A stretch of 64,000 bases of DNA from JAHELQ01 sp964491915 (lineage in GTDB: Bacteria > Acidobacteriota > Aminicenantia > UBA2199). The stretch is from assembly GCA_964491915.1 (NCBI GenBank), contig CAZBHS010000020.1, positions 22,081 to 86,080 of the forward strand. The letters run 5' to 3'. The position numbers and the translations under genes were made by a program. The notes beneath the pieces are model-generated. The model had not been told where the DNA came from. It saw only the letters and a program-made list of their open reading frames with translations, and made no database searches. This document shows, piece by piece, positions 44,481 to 53,972 of this stretch. Within the stretch, counting starts at the first letter, position 1. Each line of letters opens with the position of its first letter.

Positions 44481-46039
44481 ATGTAACGGCCGCATCTCTT
44501 GAGCGGATTGACAAACACTGGGCTGTCCTGGCTATAGGTGACGAACAGATTCGGAACGGTTCAGAGCTTGCCAATCATCTACTTGTGGACAAGGCGGTAG
44601 GCGATCAGATCCAATTTGATTTTGCTTTTAGCGAATCGGACTATTATTTACTTGATAGGATATCTATGGCCTATGAACTTGCCGCGATTGAGGGATTGAA
44701 CGATTTTTTAAATCCCGCTTCGGGTGATTTAGAGCTTAAAAAGCAATGCTCTTCAGGCGCTTATAGGGCTTTTGAATTACGTCGTCTTTTAAACTTACCC
44801 GCGGACAGAGAACAAAAAATATTCCATATTTTGCATCTTTCGGCATTGGCGTATTGTGGTGATCGATGGACTGATTTAAGGCGTTGGTATAACGAGAATG
44901 AGCGAGAACTTGAAATTCACTCGTCCACTGAAGAGTTGTGGGACCATCGGCTTCTCGATCGCCTGTTCGATTGTTGGGTGCGACTTTTTAGAAAAAAGGG
45001 ATGGAAAGATCTCGAAGGTATTGGTGAAATAATTGCCGGATTAAGGGAGGACCAAAAATCTTTTGAATCGGAAGTCCTGAATGATGCGTCAAAGGAAGGG
45101 ACGCGGGCGATGGCTTTGAGGCTCATTAGTCTTTACCACTGGGCGAAAGCGACTGAAGTACTTGCTAAGTACATGATGCAGGGGGAACCGGCGGGTGTCG
45201 TACAAATTTTGAACAAGCATTTTGAATCCGCTATTGAAGCGGCGGCGTCTTGTGCGGATTCGCGGCTCGAGATTCTATTGAGGTGGCTGCATGTCGCTGG
45301 ACGACAAATGATAACTGATTCTATCTGGTGGGTGGCTCGAAGAATTAATTCCCGCGTAACCAAATTTGTAAGAGAAATAACACGGCAACAGGCGTTGTTT
45401 GAATTATTACCTCCCCAACGGGCGGCTATCCAGGAGCTTGGACTCCTTGATCAGGCGGCGACCGCGGTGGTTGTAGATCTGTCTACTTCCGGTGGAAAAA
45501 CACTGTTGGCGCAGTTCCGGATATTGCAAGCATTGAACCAGTTTCGCGATGACGAGGAAGGAAAAGGCTGGGTGGCGTATGTGGCTCCCACTAAAGCGTT
45601 GACAGCGCAAATCACGCGCAGGCTTAGACGCGACTTTGGCCCTATTGGAGTGAAGGTTGAACAATTGACCGGGGCGATCGAGATTGACGCCGTCGAGGAA
45701 GATCTACTTGGCGAGCAAAGTCGGGATGACGCGTTCGATGTGCTAGTCGCGACTCCTGAGAAATTACAATTGATAATCAGAAATAAGAAAGTTCCACGAC
45801 CTTTGACGTTATTGATTATGGATGAGGCGCATAATATAGAAAGTGAAAATCGAGGATTGCGGATAGAATTACTTTTGGCTACGATAAAAGGCGAGTGCGG
45901 TTCGGCCAATTTTCTTTTGCTAATGCCTTTTGTGGAGAATCCTGAGATTCTCGCGCGATGGCTTGCTCAAGATGTAAACGCCGGTCGTTCTATCAGCCCT
46001 GGAACAACGGCGTGGAAACCAAACGAGCGTTATGGCTAG
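44477..46039 (+). pseudogene. HamB/AbpB-like DEAH helicase, N-terminal part
   Basis: A 520-codon frame that overlaps hamA by GTGA. An N-terminal accessory domain of about 300 residues precedes a superfamily 2 helicase core: STSGGKT Walker A (336-342), VAPTKAL (motif Ia, about 369), TPEKL (Ib, 426-430), MDEAHNIESENRG with DEAH at 449-452, then LLLMPFVENPEILARWL. This NAME-like ordering with RG-x-ELLLA matches HamB and AbpB helicases. The frame ends at a TAG (46037-46039) just after the motif III region, far short of a complete enzyme (about 900-1000 residues). RecA2 lies in the next frame. Confidence 0.65.
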
Positions 46040-46493
46040 AAAAGCCAAAGAGACGTTAGTCCCATTAAAAGTTGCCCCGGATGACGTACTCCTGGTACAA
46101 AACTTTTTGAGAACCGAGATAAGTTCTGATTTTGAACTCATCGAAATGCTTTCTTATGGAATCGGGGTTCATCATGCGGGATTATCCGACGAGGTAAGGG
46201 CGTTGATGGAATGGCTCGCGGAAGAAGGCGAATTGAAGATCTTATGCGCCACCACCACGATAGCCCAGGGAATAAATTTCCCAGTTTCCTCTGTGTTTCT
46301 TACCTCCAATAAATACCCATATGGAAAAGAAATGAAAACGGAAAGTCATGGGAAGTCTACATCGGTTCATGACGCTCGCGCTTTTTTAAATCAATCTGGC
46401 GACTCGGTTTGGGAACAAGCCCGGCCACATGCCTCATCTCTCTCAGGTAAAGAATATAAACAAATTTGGAAAATACTTTCAGGCGAACGTTAG
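46032..46493 (+). pseudogene. HamB/AbpB-like helicase, C-terminal fragment
   Basis: A 153-codon frame carrying part of the second RecA-like domain: GVHHAGLSDEVRALM and motif V ILCATTTIAQGINFPVS. The segment expected between DEAH-region and this one (roughly 100-200 residues) is missing. The motif VI QxxGRxGR is absent too: after SNKYPYGKEM the sequence becomes unrecognisable and stops. So the helicase has at least an internal deletion with frame change near 46030 and a 3' truncation. It has no ribosome site of its own. Confidence 0.65.
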
Positions 46494-46544
46494 GGTATCG
46501 ATTCGTCTTATCTATACCATATTTGCCTGGGGGGAATTGCGATA

Positions 46545-47180
46545 ATGGGGGGGATGAACGTGGAGAGAATTTGGGTTTTGGTTTTGTTGGGGATTCTTGT
46601 GTCTGTTTGGGGACAGGCGGAGGAATTGGAACGAAACTGGTGGTGGGAGGTGCGAATCGAAGTCTCTGTGCGAGGGGAGTATTCTCGCGTCGGCGATGAG
46701 GGCGAGGTGACGGGGCAGTATTCGTTTGTTTTGGCAAGCAAGTCCGGGATGGAGCGGGACAATGGCGATTATCTGCTGTATCCCGGCGAGAGCGAGCTCG
46801 TGTCGTTGGATTGGGTTGAGATCGAAGGCGCCGATAAAGGATCGAAAGTAAAAAATGTCGAGCATTTGGTCAAGCCGGTGTTGCAAGTGAACTATGTGCT
46901 CCGGGAGAGTGGGCGAGCCAGCTTCGATTTTGAGATTTTGAGTCGTCGCCATCTACTTCTTCCCCGCAGCTACGAAAACCGGACAATTCACCCGAAAGAC
47001 CATTACAACCGGGATATTCGCGAAGGTGACAATCGAGCGCAGGTCGAGGACAAGCTCCTCTATGAGCGAGACCTAGCCTCGACGGCGGTTCGTTGGCGTT
47101 GGGAGCGGGCCGAGGCGGCGGGGCGTCATGAACACACGGTGGAGTGCCGGATTTCTGTTATCCGGCGACTAAAGCGTTAG
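46545..47180 (+). CDS. secreted hypothetical protein
   Basis: A 211-residue protein not recognised. A signal peptide is likely (about 1-24, VLVLLGILVSVWGQA). The mature part is beta-rich with many Arg and Glu residues (VRIEVSVRGEYSRVGDEGEVTG) and no Cys until CRISVIRR at the end. GGGGGGAA lies 8 nt before the ATG. It is followed 66 nt later by a beta-barrel gene, so an envelope role is plausible. Two long minus-strand frames here are antisense shadows. Confidence 0.6.
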   Translation: MGGMNVERIWVLVLLGILVSVWGQAEELERNWWWEVRIEVSVRGEYSRVGDEGEVTGQYSFVLASKSGMERDNGDYLLYPGESELVSLDWVEIEGADKGSKVKNVEHLVKPVLQVNYVLRESGRASFDFEILSRRHLLLPRSYENRTIHPKDHYNRDIREGDNRAQVEDKLLYERDLASTAVRWRWERAEAAGRHEHTVECRISVIRRLKR

Positions 47181-47246
47181 TGGATTGACTTCTTATTTGG
47201 TTTTATGTATATTCGTAAATGTATTCACTTGTATAAGGAACGACTA

Positions 47247-48005
47247 ATGCGCAAATTTATTTTATTGATTTTACCGGTTTTTATTGTTTTATCCGGTTCC
47301 AGCATGTTGCATGCCGTCAAGATCGAGAATGGAGATGTTCCTGACTTTTCCGTGGGATTGAACCTCTCGGTCGGCTCATCCGACATCGAATTCTCAGACG
47401 GAATGGAGAACTCATTGAAGTCCACCATGATTTTGCTGGAAGTGGATGTGGATTTGTTTGATACCGTCACTGTCGGTTTTCTAGCCGGCTACGATATGAA
47501 CAGTTTCGCCGACCCAGTGGCCGTTACCGGCCTGCCGTTGTCATTGAGCCTCGAACGGGACTCCAATAGTTCCATGGCCTTCGGCGTCAGTGTCAGGGCC
47601 GAGCCCTTTCGCTTCGGCAAATTCTCGTTGGGAGTGAACGGGCAGTTTTTGTATGTGAAGCGTTTCAAGAGCGAGTGGGACATCGAGTTGCCCATCGTCA
47701 CCGGAACCGCTGTGGAAAAGCACTATTATATGAAGGCGGGGCTCGAGTTATTGCTTCAGTACGACGGCTTGATGGGATTTACCCCTTTTGTCGGACCCCA
47801 TGTCCATTATCTGGACGGCACGCTGGATGTCGAGGAAACAATCGAGACCATCTCGGCTGAGCAGCGGCTGGAATACAAGCAGAAGAACCTTGTTGGCGTG
47901 TGCGCCGGCGCCCGGTTCGAACCTCTGGATAATCTGCAGGTGGAGGCGAAGGTCTATTTCATTTCCCAGACTGCCGCCTCTGTTCAGTTATTGTATATTT
48001 TTTAG
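47247..48005 (+). CDS. outer-membrane beta-barrel protein
   Basis: A 252-residue protein with a signal peptide (1-23, cut after SMLHA), alternating hydrophobic beta-strand segments, and a terminal Phe (SVQLLYIF) that is typical for BAM-targeted porins. It resembles small outer-membrane barrels of the OmpW/OprF-like size, without a recognisable specific family. AAGGAA precedes ATG 47247. It is 11 nt upstream of the protease gene, so the two may be cotranscribed. Confidence 0.65.
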   Translation: MRKFILLILPVFIVLSGSSMLHAVKIENGDVPDFSVGLNLSVGSSDIEFSDGMENSLKSTMILLEVDVDLFDTVTVGFLAGYDMNSFADPVAVTGLPLSLSLERDSNSSMAFGVSVRAEPFRFGKFSLGVNGQFLYVKRFKSEWDIELPIVTGTAVEKHYYMKAGLELLLQYDGLMGFTPFVGPHVHYLDGTLDVEETIETISAEQRLEYKQKNLVGVCAGARFEPLDNLQVEAKVYFISQTAASVQLLYIF

Positions 48006-48016
48006 GAGTGGAGATC

Positions 48017-49342
48017 ATGAAGAGACTATTAATTATTGGGTTACTCCCTCTGTTTTTGTTGAGTGTTCCCTTCCCCGAAGAGGTCGAGCTTTACAACAAC
48101 GGCCAGATCCACCGGGAAGAGCCGGCGGTACCTTATGTGCCCGGCGAGCTGGTACTCAAAGTCCGGCGTCATGTACGGTCGAACGACGGAGCTCCGGCCA
48201 AGCATGATCTGTCCGGCGATTTGATGCTCAAATACAGGTCGCGCATCCGCGGTATGGAATTTCATCCGGCCACCGGTTACTATATCGCGCGGGTGAACGA
48301 AGGGCAAGACCTTCAGCAAATGAAGCGGATACTTGAAGCCGATCTGTCGGTGGAAGCAGTGTCTCTGAATTATATGGCCTCCCTGGCGGAAACCATTCCC
48401 AACGATCCGTTCTTCGAAGGGCAGTGGGGATTGCGCAATACCGGCCAGGTCTATCGCCCGGTCCCCATGAGCCAGGGTACTCCCGACGCCGATATCAAAG
48501 TCACCGATGCCTGGGATTGGTCTGTCGGAGACAGCTCAGCCATCATCGCCGTCATCGATACGGGGATTGCCTTTGATCATGAAGATTTGAAGAATAAGAT
48601 CATTCCTGGCTACGACTTTGTGAACGACCGGGTGGAAGCCCGCGACGACCATGGGCATGGGACTCTGGTCTCCTCCATTGCCGCCGCTGAAACCGGCAAT
48701 GAGTTGGGAATCGCCGGAGTGGCTCCAAACGCCATGATTATGCCGGTCAAAGCGGTTGATAAATGGGGTGGAGCTTCGTATGTCACCCTGGCCACCGCCA
48801 TGCGGTTCGCTGCCGACCATGGAGCCACCGTCATCAACATGAGCCTCGGAGGACGAAGCCCCAGCTTCATCCTCGAGGATGCTGCCAAATACGCGTACGA
48901 AAAAGGCTGCGTACTGGTATGCGCCGCCGGCAATCATGCGTCGCCGGTGATCTATCCCGCCGCTTACGATGATTATTGTCTGGCGGTAACCGCTACCGAC
49001 GCCGACGATGAAATACCCTCCTGGTGCTGTTACGGATCGGAAGTGGATGTGGCGGCTCCGGGTGTCGATATAATGGGAGCTTATTATTCCCGTTATGACG
49101 CGCCCAATACCAACGATAAATATACTTACGGCACCGGCACATCATTCGCCACACCGATTGTTGCCGGGGCAGTGGCGTTGCTACAGTCTTACAAGCCGTT
49201 CGTCACCAATTCCCAGGCAATGGATTTGATCAGGGTCACCGCCGATGACGTCAATGCCGCGAAATTCCCGGGAGTTGATGCCCAGGCCGGGTACGGACGC
49301 TTAAATATGAAAACATTGATTTCACCTTACGTATTGGATTAA
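48017..49342 (+). CDS. subtilisin-family serine protease (S8)
   Basis: A secreted protease of 441 residues: signal peptide (about 1-17), an inhibitory propeptide of the fervidolysin/subtilisin type (about 33-120, VPGELVLKVR), then the catalytic domain. The triad is Asp181 (VIDTG), His214 (HGTLVSS) and Ser376 (GTSFATP), with oxyanion Asn in CAAGNHAS. GGAGTGGAG precedes ATG 48017. The TAA stop overlaps the recN start by one base. Possible cell-surface or extracellular degradation; no C-terminal sorting domain is visible. Confidence 0.88.
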   Translation: MKRLLIIGLLPLFLLSVPFPEEVELYNNGQIHREEPAVPYVPGELVLKVRRHVRSNDGAPAKHDLSGDLMLKYRSRIRGMEFHPATGYYIARVNEGQDLQQMKRILEADLSVEAVSLNYMASLAETIPNDPFFEGQWGLRNTGQVYRPVPMSQGTPDADIKVTDAWDWSVGDSSAIIAVIDTGIAFDHEDLKNKIIPGYDFVNDRVEARDDHGHGTLVSSIAAAETGNELGIAGVAPNAMIMPVKAVDKWGGASYVTLATAMRFAADHGATVINMSLGGRSPSFILEDAAKYAYEKGCVLVCAAGNHASPVIYPAAYDDYCLAVTATDADDEIPSWCCYGSEVDVAAPGVDIMGAYYSRYDAPNTNDKYTYGTGTSFATPIVAGAVALLQSYKPFVTNSQAMDLIRVTADDVNAAKFPGVDAQAGYGRLNMKTLISPYVLD

Positions 49343-50964
49343 TGCTGGATTATATCAGGGTCGAAAATTTCGCTGTTGTGGAGCAATCGGAAGTTCGCTT
49401 TTCCGAAGGGCTGAATGTCTTCACCGGCGAGACCGGTGCGGGGAAATCGATATTGATCGACGCCATCTCCCTCTTCTTGAAACGGCGGATCCCTGATTCC
49501 GCCATTCGCAACGGCAAAGACCAACTGGTTGTCGAGGCTTTGTTCTCTCGCGGCGATGAAGAATATATCGTACGTCGGGAAATGAGCCGGAAGAAATCTC
49601 TCTCTTTTCTGAACGGCCGGTTGATCCCCTTCGACCAGATAAAAGAGTTGGCCCAGGAGTTGCTCAATATTTACGGGCAACGGGATCACGTGTTTTTACT
49701 CAATACCGTAAACCACGGCCTCTATCTCGATGAATTCGCCGGAAGCGACAAGATTCTCCAACGATTGGCGGTCGCTCATCAACACCTGGCGGTTGCCAAA
49801 CGTGATCTGGAAGAGTTGCACCAGAAGAATAAAGAGGTACGTGACAAACTCGACTTTATCGATTACCAGGTGCAAGAGATCGTGAATCTTGAATTGGAGC
49901 CGGGGGATGACGAGAGGCTGCAGCAACGGTTGAAGATCTTGTCGTCAGCAGAAGAAATCATCGCCCGCGGCAATAGGGTGGTGGAGGATTTTTATCAAAA
50001 AGAGGACGCTCTCTATAATTCCATTGCCGCTAACCAGAAAGACATCAATTACCTTAAAGGGATCTATCCCGATCTTTCTTCGTATGCCGACGAGGTGGAA
50101 CGGTTTTATAATTTGATCCCGGAGATCACATCGTCCCTTTCGACAATTGTCAATGATGTGGAGTATGACGAGGAGGAACTCAATCGGGTGGAAAGCAAAC
50201 TGTTCAAGCTCAACCACCTGAAACAAAAGTACAGCCTCGACCTGGGCGGATTGCTCAAAAAGCGGGATGATTTGTTGGCGGAGAAAGATCTTCTGGAAAA
50301 CATTGGTTTCTCCATCGAGGAAAAAACCGCTGAAGTCAACAGCTTATTGGACAATTACAAAACAATCAACAATCAACTGCGCGCCGCCCGTAAGAAAAAG
50401 GCTCTGGAGTTGAGCCGTCTCATCCAGAAAGAGCTGGCGCTTCTAGAGATGGATAAAGCCCGGTTTGAGGTTCAATTTCAGGAGATCGAACCGGACCTCG
50501 AAAATGTTAACAACCGGGGCACCGATAAGATGGAATTTTATTTTTCCTCAAATCCGGGGCAGGAATTGGCCCGTATCAAGGACTCCGCTTCCGGCGGCGA
50601 ATTATCGCGCTTGATGTTGGCGTTGAAGTCCCTGATCGATGAAGGTCAGTTCTCCACTTATATTTTCGACGAAATCGATACCGGAATCGGCGGTAAAACA
50701 GCAGAATTTGTCGGTGAGAAATTGCGAAAAATCGCCCGCGCCAATCAAGTGATTTGTATCTCCCATTTACCGCAGATCGCCTGCTTCGCGGACCGTCATT
50801 TTTTGATTACAAAAGAGTTCAAGAAAAACGAGACGTTTTCGTCCACGCGAGCGCTCGGAGAAGACGAAAGGGTCTCGGAAATCGCCAGGCTCATGGCCGG
50901 AAGCGCCGTAAACAACGATGTCCTCAACGCCGCCCGCAACCTTCTATCCAAAAGAAGCGAATAA
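49342..50964 (+). CDS. recN: DNA repair protein RecN
   Basis: SMC-like ATPase for double-strand break repair, 540 residues. Walker A is GETGAGKS (29-36), the coiled-coil middle spans about 150-380, the signature is SGGELSRLMLALK near 427, and Walker B is FDEIDTGIGG near 447. The C-terminal cassette ends with GEDERVSEIARLMAG. Length is close to the family's 550. It overlaps the S8 protease stop by one base, an unusual pairing but with firm identity. Confidence 0.95.
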   Translation: MLDYIRVENFAVVEQSEVRFSEGLNVFTGETGAGKSILIDAISLFLKRRIPDSAIRNGKDQLVVEALFSRGDEEYIVRREMSRKKSLSFLNGRLIPFDQIKELAQELLNIYGQRDHVFLLNTVNHGLYLDEFAGSDKILQRLAVAHQHLAVAKRDLEELHQKNKEVRDKLDFIDYQVQEIVNLELEPGDDERLQQRLKILSSAEEIIARGNRVVEDFYQKEDALYNSIAANQKDINYLKGIYPDLSSYADEVERFYNLIPEITSSLSTIVNDVEYDEEELNRVESKLFKLNHLKQKYSLDLGGLLKKRDDLLAEKDLLENIGFSIEEKTAEVNSLLDNYKTINNQLRAARKKKALELSRLIQKELALLEMDKARFEVQFQEIEPDLENVNNRGTDKMEFYFSSNPGQELARIKDSASGGELSRLMLALKSLIDEGQFSTYIFDEIDTGIGGKTAEFVGEKLRKIARANQVICISHLPQIACFADRHFLITKEFKKNETFSSTRALGEDERVSEIARLMAGSAVNNDVLNAARNLLSKRSE

Positions 50965-51335
50965 TCCAAATCTCGCTATTCTAATTTATTAAAGGGGAAT
51001 TTCGAGCTATTGTCGCATTTTGAATACAGTGAAGCCAGCGAAACCGAGAATCACGGGAACGCGCTTCGTCATCACCCAACGCCAACACATTGAGTCTCCA
51101 TCGCAAAAGCTACAGATCCAACGGCTCCGCCGCTTTTGGGATCTGATTCGCATTAATTTCTAATTGCAACACGCAAGCTGTAAAGCCGTCAAGAAATAAC
51201 CGACTTCTGAAAATACAGGCTATCGGAACCTGCAAAGCTCGAAAAGAAACGTAAACATCCCCATATGAATCCCAATCCAACCTTGCTGGAAAGCTAAAAA
51301 AATAATCTTCGTATAGTTTATGAAGATAAAAACGC
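50965..51335. other. noncoding or unassigned interval after recN
   Basis: About 370 bases without a supported gene. A minus-strand frame at 51110-51364 lacks a ribosome site and is not called. No hairpin, tRNA-like or repeat structure was seen. Confidence 0.5.
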
Positions 51336-51364
51336 TTGAAAATTAATGGAAATTTAGCTATCAT
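51336..51364 (+). promoter_or_regulatory. promoter predicting a leaderless mRNA
   Basis: TTGAAA (51336-51341), 17-bp spacer, TATCAT (51359-51364). The predicted start is 51371, the A of the ATG, and no ribosome site precedes that ATG. Confidence 0.6.
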
Positions 51365-51370
51365 AATACC

Positions 51371-52753
51371 ATGACAAACAATAATATTGAGAATGTAACC
51401 GAATATTTTACCGAGGAAAGCACAGAGGTTTCACCTGAAGAAAAGTGGAATTTTATTTTTCAGGATTGGATCAACCGCGTTGACCAGAAAAAATTGATGC
51501 TCAATCTGTTCGAGCTCAAACTCTGGTTGGAAAGTATCGAATCATTCTTTTCTTCAAGTTACCTGGAACACCTGGTGTTCAAATACTCCACCAGCGAACT
51601 GCGCAACTACGACTTCTACTTCTACACCTTTACACAGGTTATCTCCAGGGTTGTCAATCATCTCAAAGACCTGGACTTCAAAAAAGACAAATACTTTCTA
51701 AACTTTGAAGAATTTATCGCTGAAGGTATTCTAGAAGGTTACAGCACCAAATCATTCCCTTTTATTCGCGAACTCTATTCGTCCGAATCCTGGTTCTACG
51801 GTCTTCGCATCTTCTTACAAAACTTGAAAACATTGGTTTCCGAGCTTGCTAAGAGTGAAGTCATCACTCAAAAAGCGTTCATGTCCATAAAAAAACTCTA
51901 TCATAAAGAACTGATCAGCAATCCCATTATCATCTCCCTATTGCAGAAAAACTTCATTCCCAGAATGGATAAGATATATCAACCGGATATTTCCGAGATT
52001 ATCTCCTCTATCCAGGACAAGGATGTCAAAAAGCACCTGGGCATCTTCTTTATATTCGCATTCCGCATCATGAAAATCAACAACTTCATCGAGCTTGACC
52101 TCAACCGCTCCCGCAATCTAAATATGTTGATTCCACTTGTTATCACTCTCAAAAACCATCTGGAGAACCTATTCTCATTCTACGAAAATCTCCTTCTAAA
52201 ATGCCTGGAGAAGAACTTCAAAGAGAAGCAAAAGATAAAGCAGATTACCGAGGTATTTGAAGAGCTTCAATCTGAATTCAAAAAAATCTACGATGGAGAA
52301 TTACCCAATTATTTCGATATTTCAAACGAAAAGGTAAACAAACGCCAGATACTGAGAAACATTTTGATTATTGCCGACGTCGCCGTTAAAGAGCTGATCG
52401 AATCAGTCGCCAAACTCTTCAAACCTGAAATTTCCGGTAATAATATTTTCGAAAACTACATTTCACGTAAACAGCAAGCATTGGTGGTCAAAAAGAAACT
52501 CACCAAACTGCACACCAAGATCAACGACTATTTTCAACAAAAGGGAAATATCAATCCATCCGACATTCTCTTCGATATCAACCTATTCATTGAAACAGAC
52601 TTGAATTACCTTCTATACAAAGATTGGAATGAATTTTTGTATTTCTATAATCATTTAATCAAAACGAATTTCTCACGAGATTTTGACGTAAACTTAAAAG
52701 CATTCCATTCTTTTATAACAAATGTGCTAAAAGAGATCGTAAACAAAGGCTAA
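51371..52753 (+). CDS. hypothetical all-helical protein
   Basis: A 460-residue protein without signal peptide or clear membrane span, not recognised. It is rich in Leu, Ile, Phe, Asn and Lys, with long amphipathic helices throughout and an acidic disordered N-terminus (EESTEVSPEEKW). A coiled-coil-like region lies near 270-305 (KCLEKNFKEKQKIKQ). Base composition is clearly more AT-rich than most neighbours. Expression probably starts at a leaderless promoter. The next gene, an NDK-like protein, has its own promoter, so the two need not act together. Confidence 0.65.
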   Translation: MTNNNIENVTEYFTEESTEVSPEEKWNFIFQDWINRVDQKKLMLNLFELKLWLESIESFFSSSYLEHLVFKYSTSELRNYDFYFYTFTQVISRVVNHLKDLDFKKDKYFLNFEEFIAEGILEGYSTKSFPFIRELYSSESWFYGLRIFLQNLKTLVSELAKSEVITQKAFMSIKKLYHKELISNPIIISLLQKNFIPRMDKIYQPDISEIISSIQDKDVKKHLGIFFIFAFRIMKINNFIELDLNRSRNLNMLIPLVITLKNHLENLFSFYENLLLKCLEKNFKEKQKIKQITEVFEELQSEFKKIYDGELPNYFDISNEKVNKRQILRNILIIADVAVKELIESVAKLFKPEISGNNIFENYISRKQQALVVKKKLTKLHTKINDYFQQKGNINPSDILFDINLFIETDLNYLLYKDWNEFLYFYNHLIKTNFSRDFDVNLKAFHSFITNVLKEIVNKG

Positions 52754-52823
52754 GCAATTTTCCCGGACCAATGTGAGAATCTTTTACTCGCGAGCCCGGA
52801 TAAGCGGGATTGGGGAAAAGGTA

Positions 52824-52852
52824 TTGACATATTTAATGCACAAGTATTTAAT
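52824..52852 (+). promoter_or_regulatory. promoter with overlapping direct repeat
   Basis: TTGACA (52824-52829), 17-bp spacer, TTTAAT (52847-52852). An 11-bp direct repeat TATTTAATGCA occupies 52830-52840 and 52845-52855, covering spacer and -10, a possible operator. Confidence 0.6.
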
Positions 52853-52879
52853 GCAAATTAGTGAAGAATGGGGAACAAC

Positions 52880-53893
52880 ATGAAATACGATATCCATACA
52901 AAAAATATCATCGAGGCAATCCCTTTAGATAAAAAAGAGCTTATTATCGAAAATTTCAATTTTGGAAAGATGCAAAAAAATGAATTAATCTTTTTCTTCA
53001 AACCCTGGTGCTTTACCAGTTCGAATTTTAACAACAATGCGTCTATCGTGAAGCTGGCCTTTGAAAAATTCCGCGACTTCAATGTCGAGATTTCCGGCGT
53101 TTTGAAACTAACAGGCCCGCGGCTTGAGGAATTGGAGATCATGGATAAACATTATGGAGTGATCAACAAACTCTCACGATGGGCGTCGCAAAATGTCACT
53201 GATGAAGAAGAAGATATTATCGCCAAAATATTAGATCTTCCCACCCTTAAAGATCACCCCATTCTCGGAGGGCATGAATGTCTAAAGCAATTCCCGGATT
53301 TTGACGAATACTCGTTAAATGATCTATGGCTTCAAAAAAAATCAAAAAAACTAAGAAGCGGATTTTATTATAATCGCTATGAGCATAAAGCCAACCAGTT
53401 CATCCTGGTAAATGGTTTTCACCCCTCTCAATTGAAAAATTACACTCATCAGGACCGGCAGATCATCATCGTTCTTGTCCATTCAAACACCTCCTGGGAG
53501 GAGCTCAAAGAAGATCTTATCGGCAACACTTACCCGGATAGAGCGGCCCCCCATTCAATTAGAGGCGAATTGTTCAAAAACAGAGAAACCTATGGGATCA
53601 AGCAAATTTCAATCTCTAAAAACTACGTTCACCTTTCCGCGGGTCCGTTTGAAGGGCTATTTGAAATCATTAACTTTTTAAATAAAATAGAAGAAGTAGA
53701 TTTTCAAATAGAAAACACCAACTTGTATAGGCTATTTAAAAAGCAGGCGCTCAGCTTGAAGGACCTCGAAATAGCGTTAACAAATCCTGAAAAAGAGATT
53801 GATGGGCATCATACGGATCTCTTTACCATTACAGAAGAAAAAGATACCTTAGATGCTATCGAAGAGTACAAAAAACACTTTCTCACCCGCTAA
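52880..53893 (+). CDS. enlarged nucleoside-diphosphate-kinase-like protein
   Basis: A 337-residue protein whose pieces fit the NDPK fold: LIFFFKP with Lys41 (the KP of NDK), a RAAPHSIRGEL block (like AAPGTIRGDF) and NYVHLSAG with candidate catalytic His251 (NDK N-x-x-H-G-S-D). The gap from Lys41 to His251 is about 210 residues against about 106 in normal NDK, so an insert of about 100 residues is present. Gly after His is Leu and Asp of the motif is Ala, so activity is uncertain. ATG 52880 has GGGGA upstream. A C-terminal tail of about 70 residues follows the NDK-like part. Confidence 0.65.
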   Translation: MKYDIHTKNIIEAIPLDKKELIIENFNFGKMQKNELIFFFKPWCFTSSNFNNNASIVKLAFEKFRDFNVEISGVLKLTGPRLEELEIMDKHYGVINKLSRWASQNVTDEEEDIIAKILDLPTLKDHPILGGHECLKQFPDFDEYSLNDLWLQKKSKKLRSGFYYNRYEHKANQFILVNGFHPSQLKNYTHQDRQIIIVLVHSNTSWEELKEDLIGNTYPDRAAPHSIRGELFKNRETYGIKQISISKNYVHLSAGPFEGLFEIINFLNKIEEVDFQIENTNLYRLFKKQALSLKDLEIALTNPEKEIDGHHTDLFTITEEKDTLDAIEEYKKHFLTR

Positions 53894-53956
53894 TCACAAA
53901 ATCTACTACCAATCCGCATATCTAAAACCTTAGATGTAGAAGGCATAAGAAGTCTA

Positions 53957-53965
53957 TGTTATAAT
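53957..53965 (+). promoter_or_regulatory. extended -10 promoter, near-leaderless
   Basis: TGT followed by perfect TATAAT (53960-53965), an extended -10. The predicted start is 53972, one base before ATG 53973. No convincing -35 is present. Confidence 0.5.
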
Positions 53966-53972
53966 ATGACGG

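Noticed and set aside
46357..46952. Long minus-strand frames over the helicase fragment and secreted hypothetical
   Set aside because: Pro/Ser/Arg-rich shadows of a plus-strand gene with signal peptide and ribosome site. A possible inverted helicase motif VI in 46357-46450 was considered but not convincing.
47905..47920. tRNA-like GGTTCGAAC arm
   Set aside because: It lies in the coding frame of the beta-barrel and no cloverleaf surrounds it. A similar hit at 62930 lies inside the DUF1015 gene.
51110..51364. Minus-strand 84-codon frame after recN
   Set aside because: No ribosome site, no family features, and it opens inside the promoter of the next gene.
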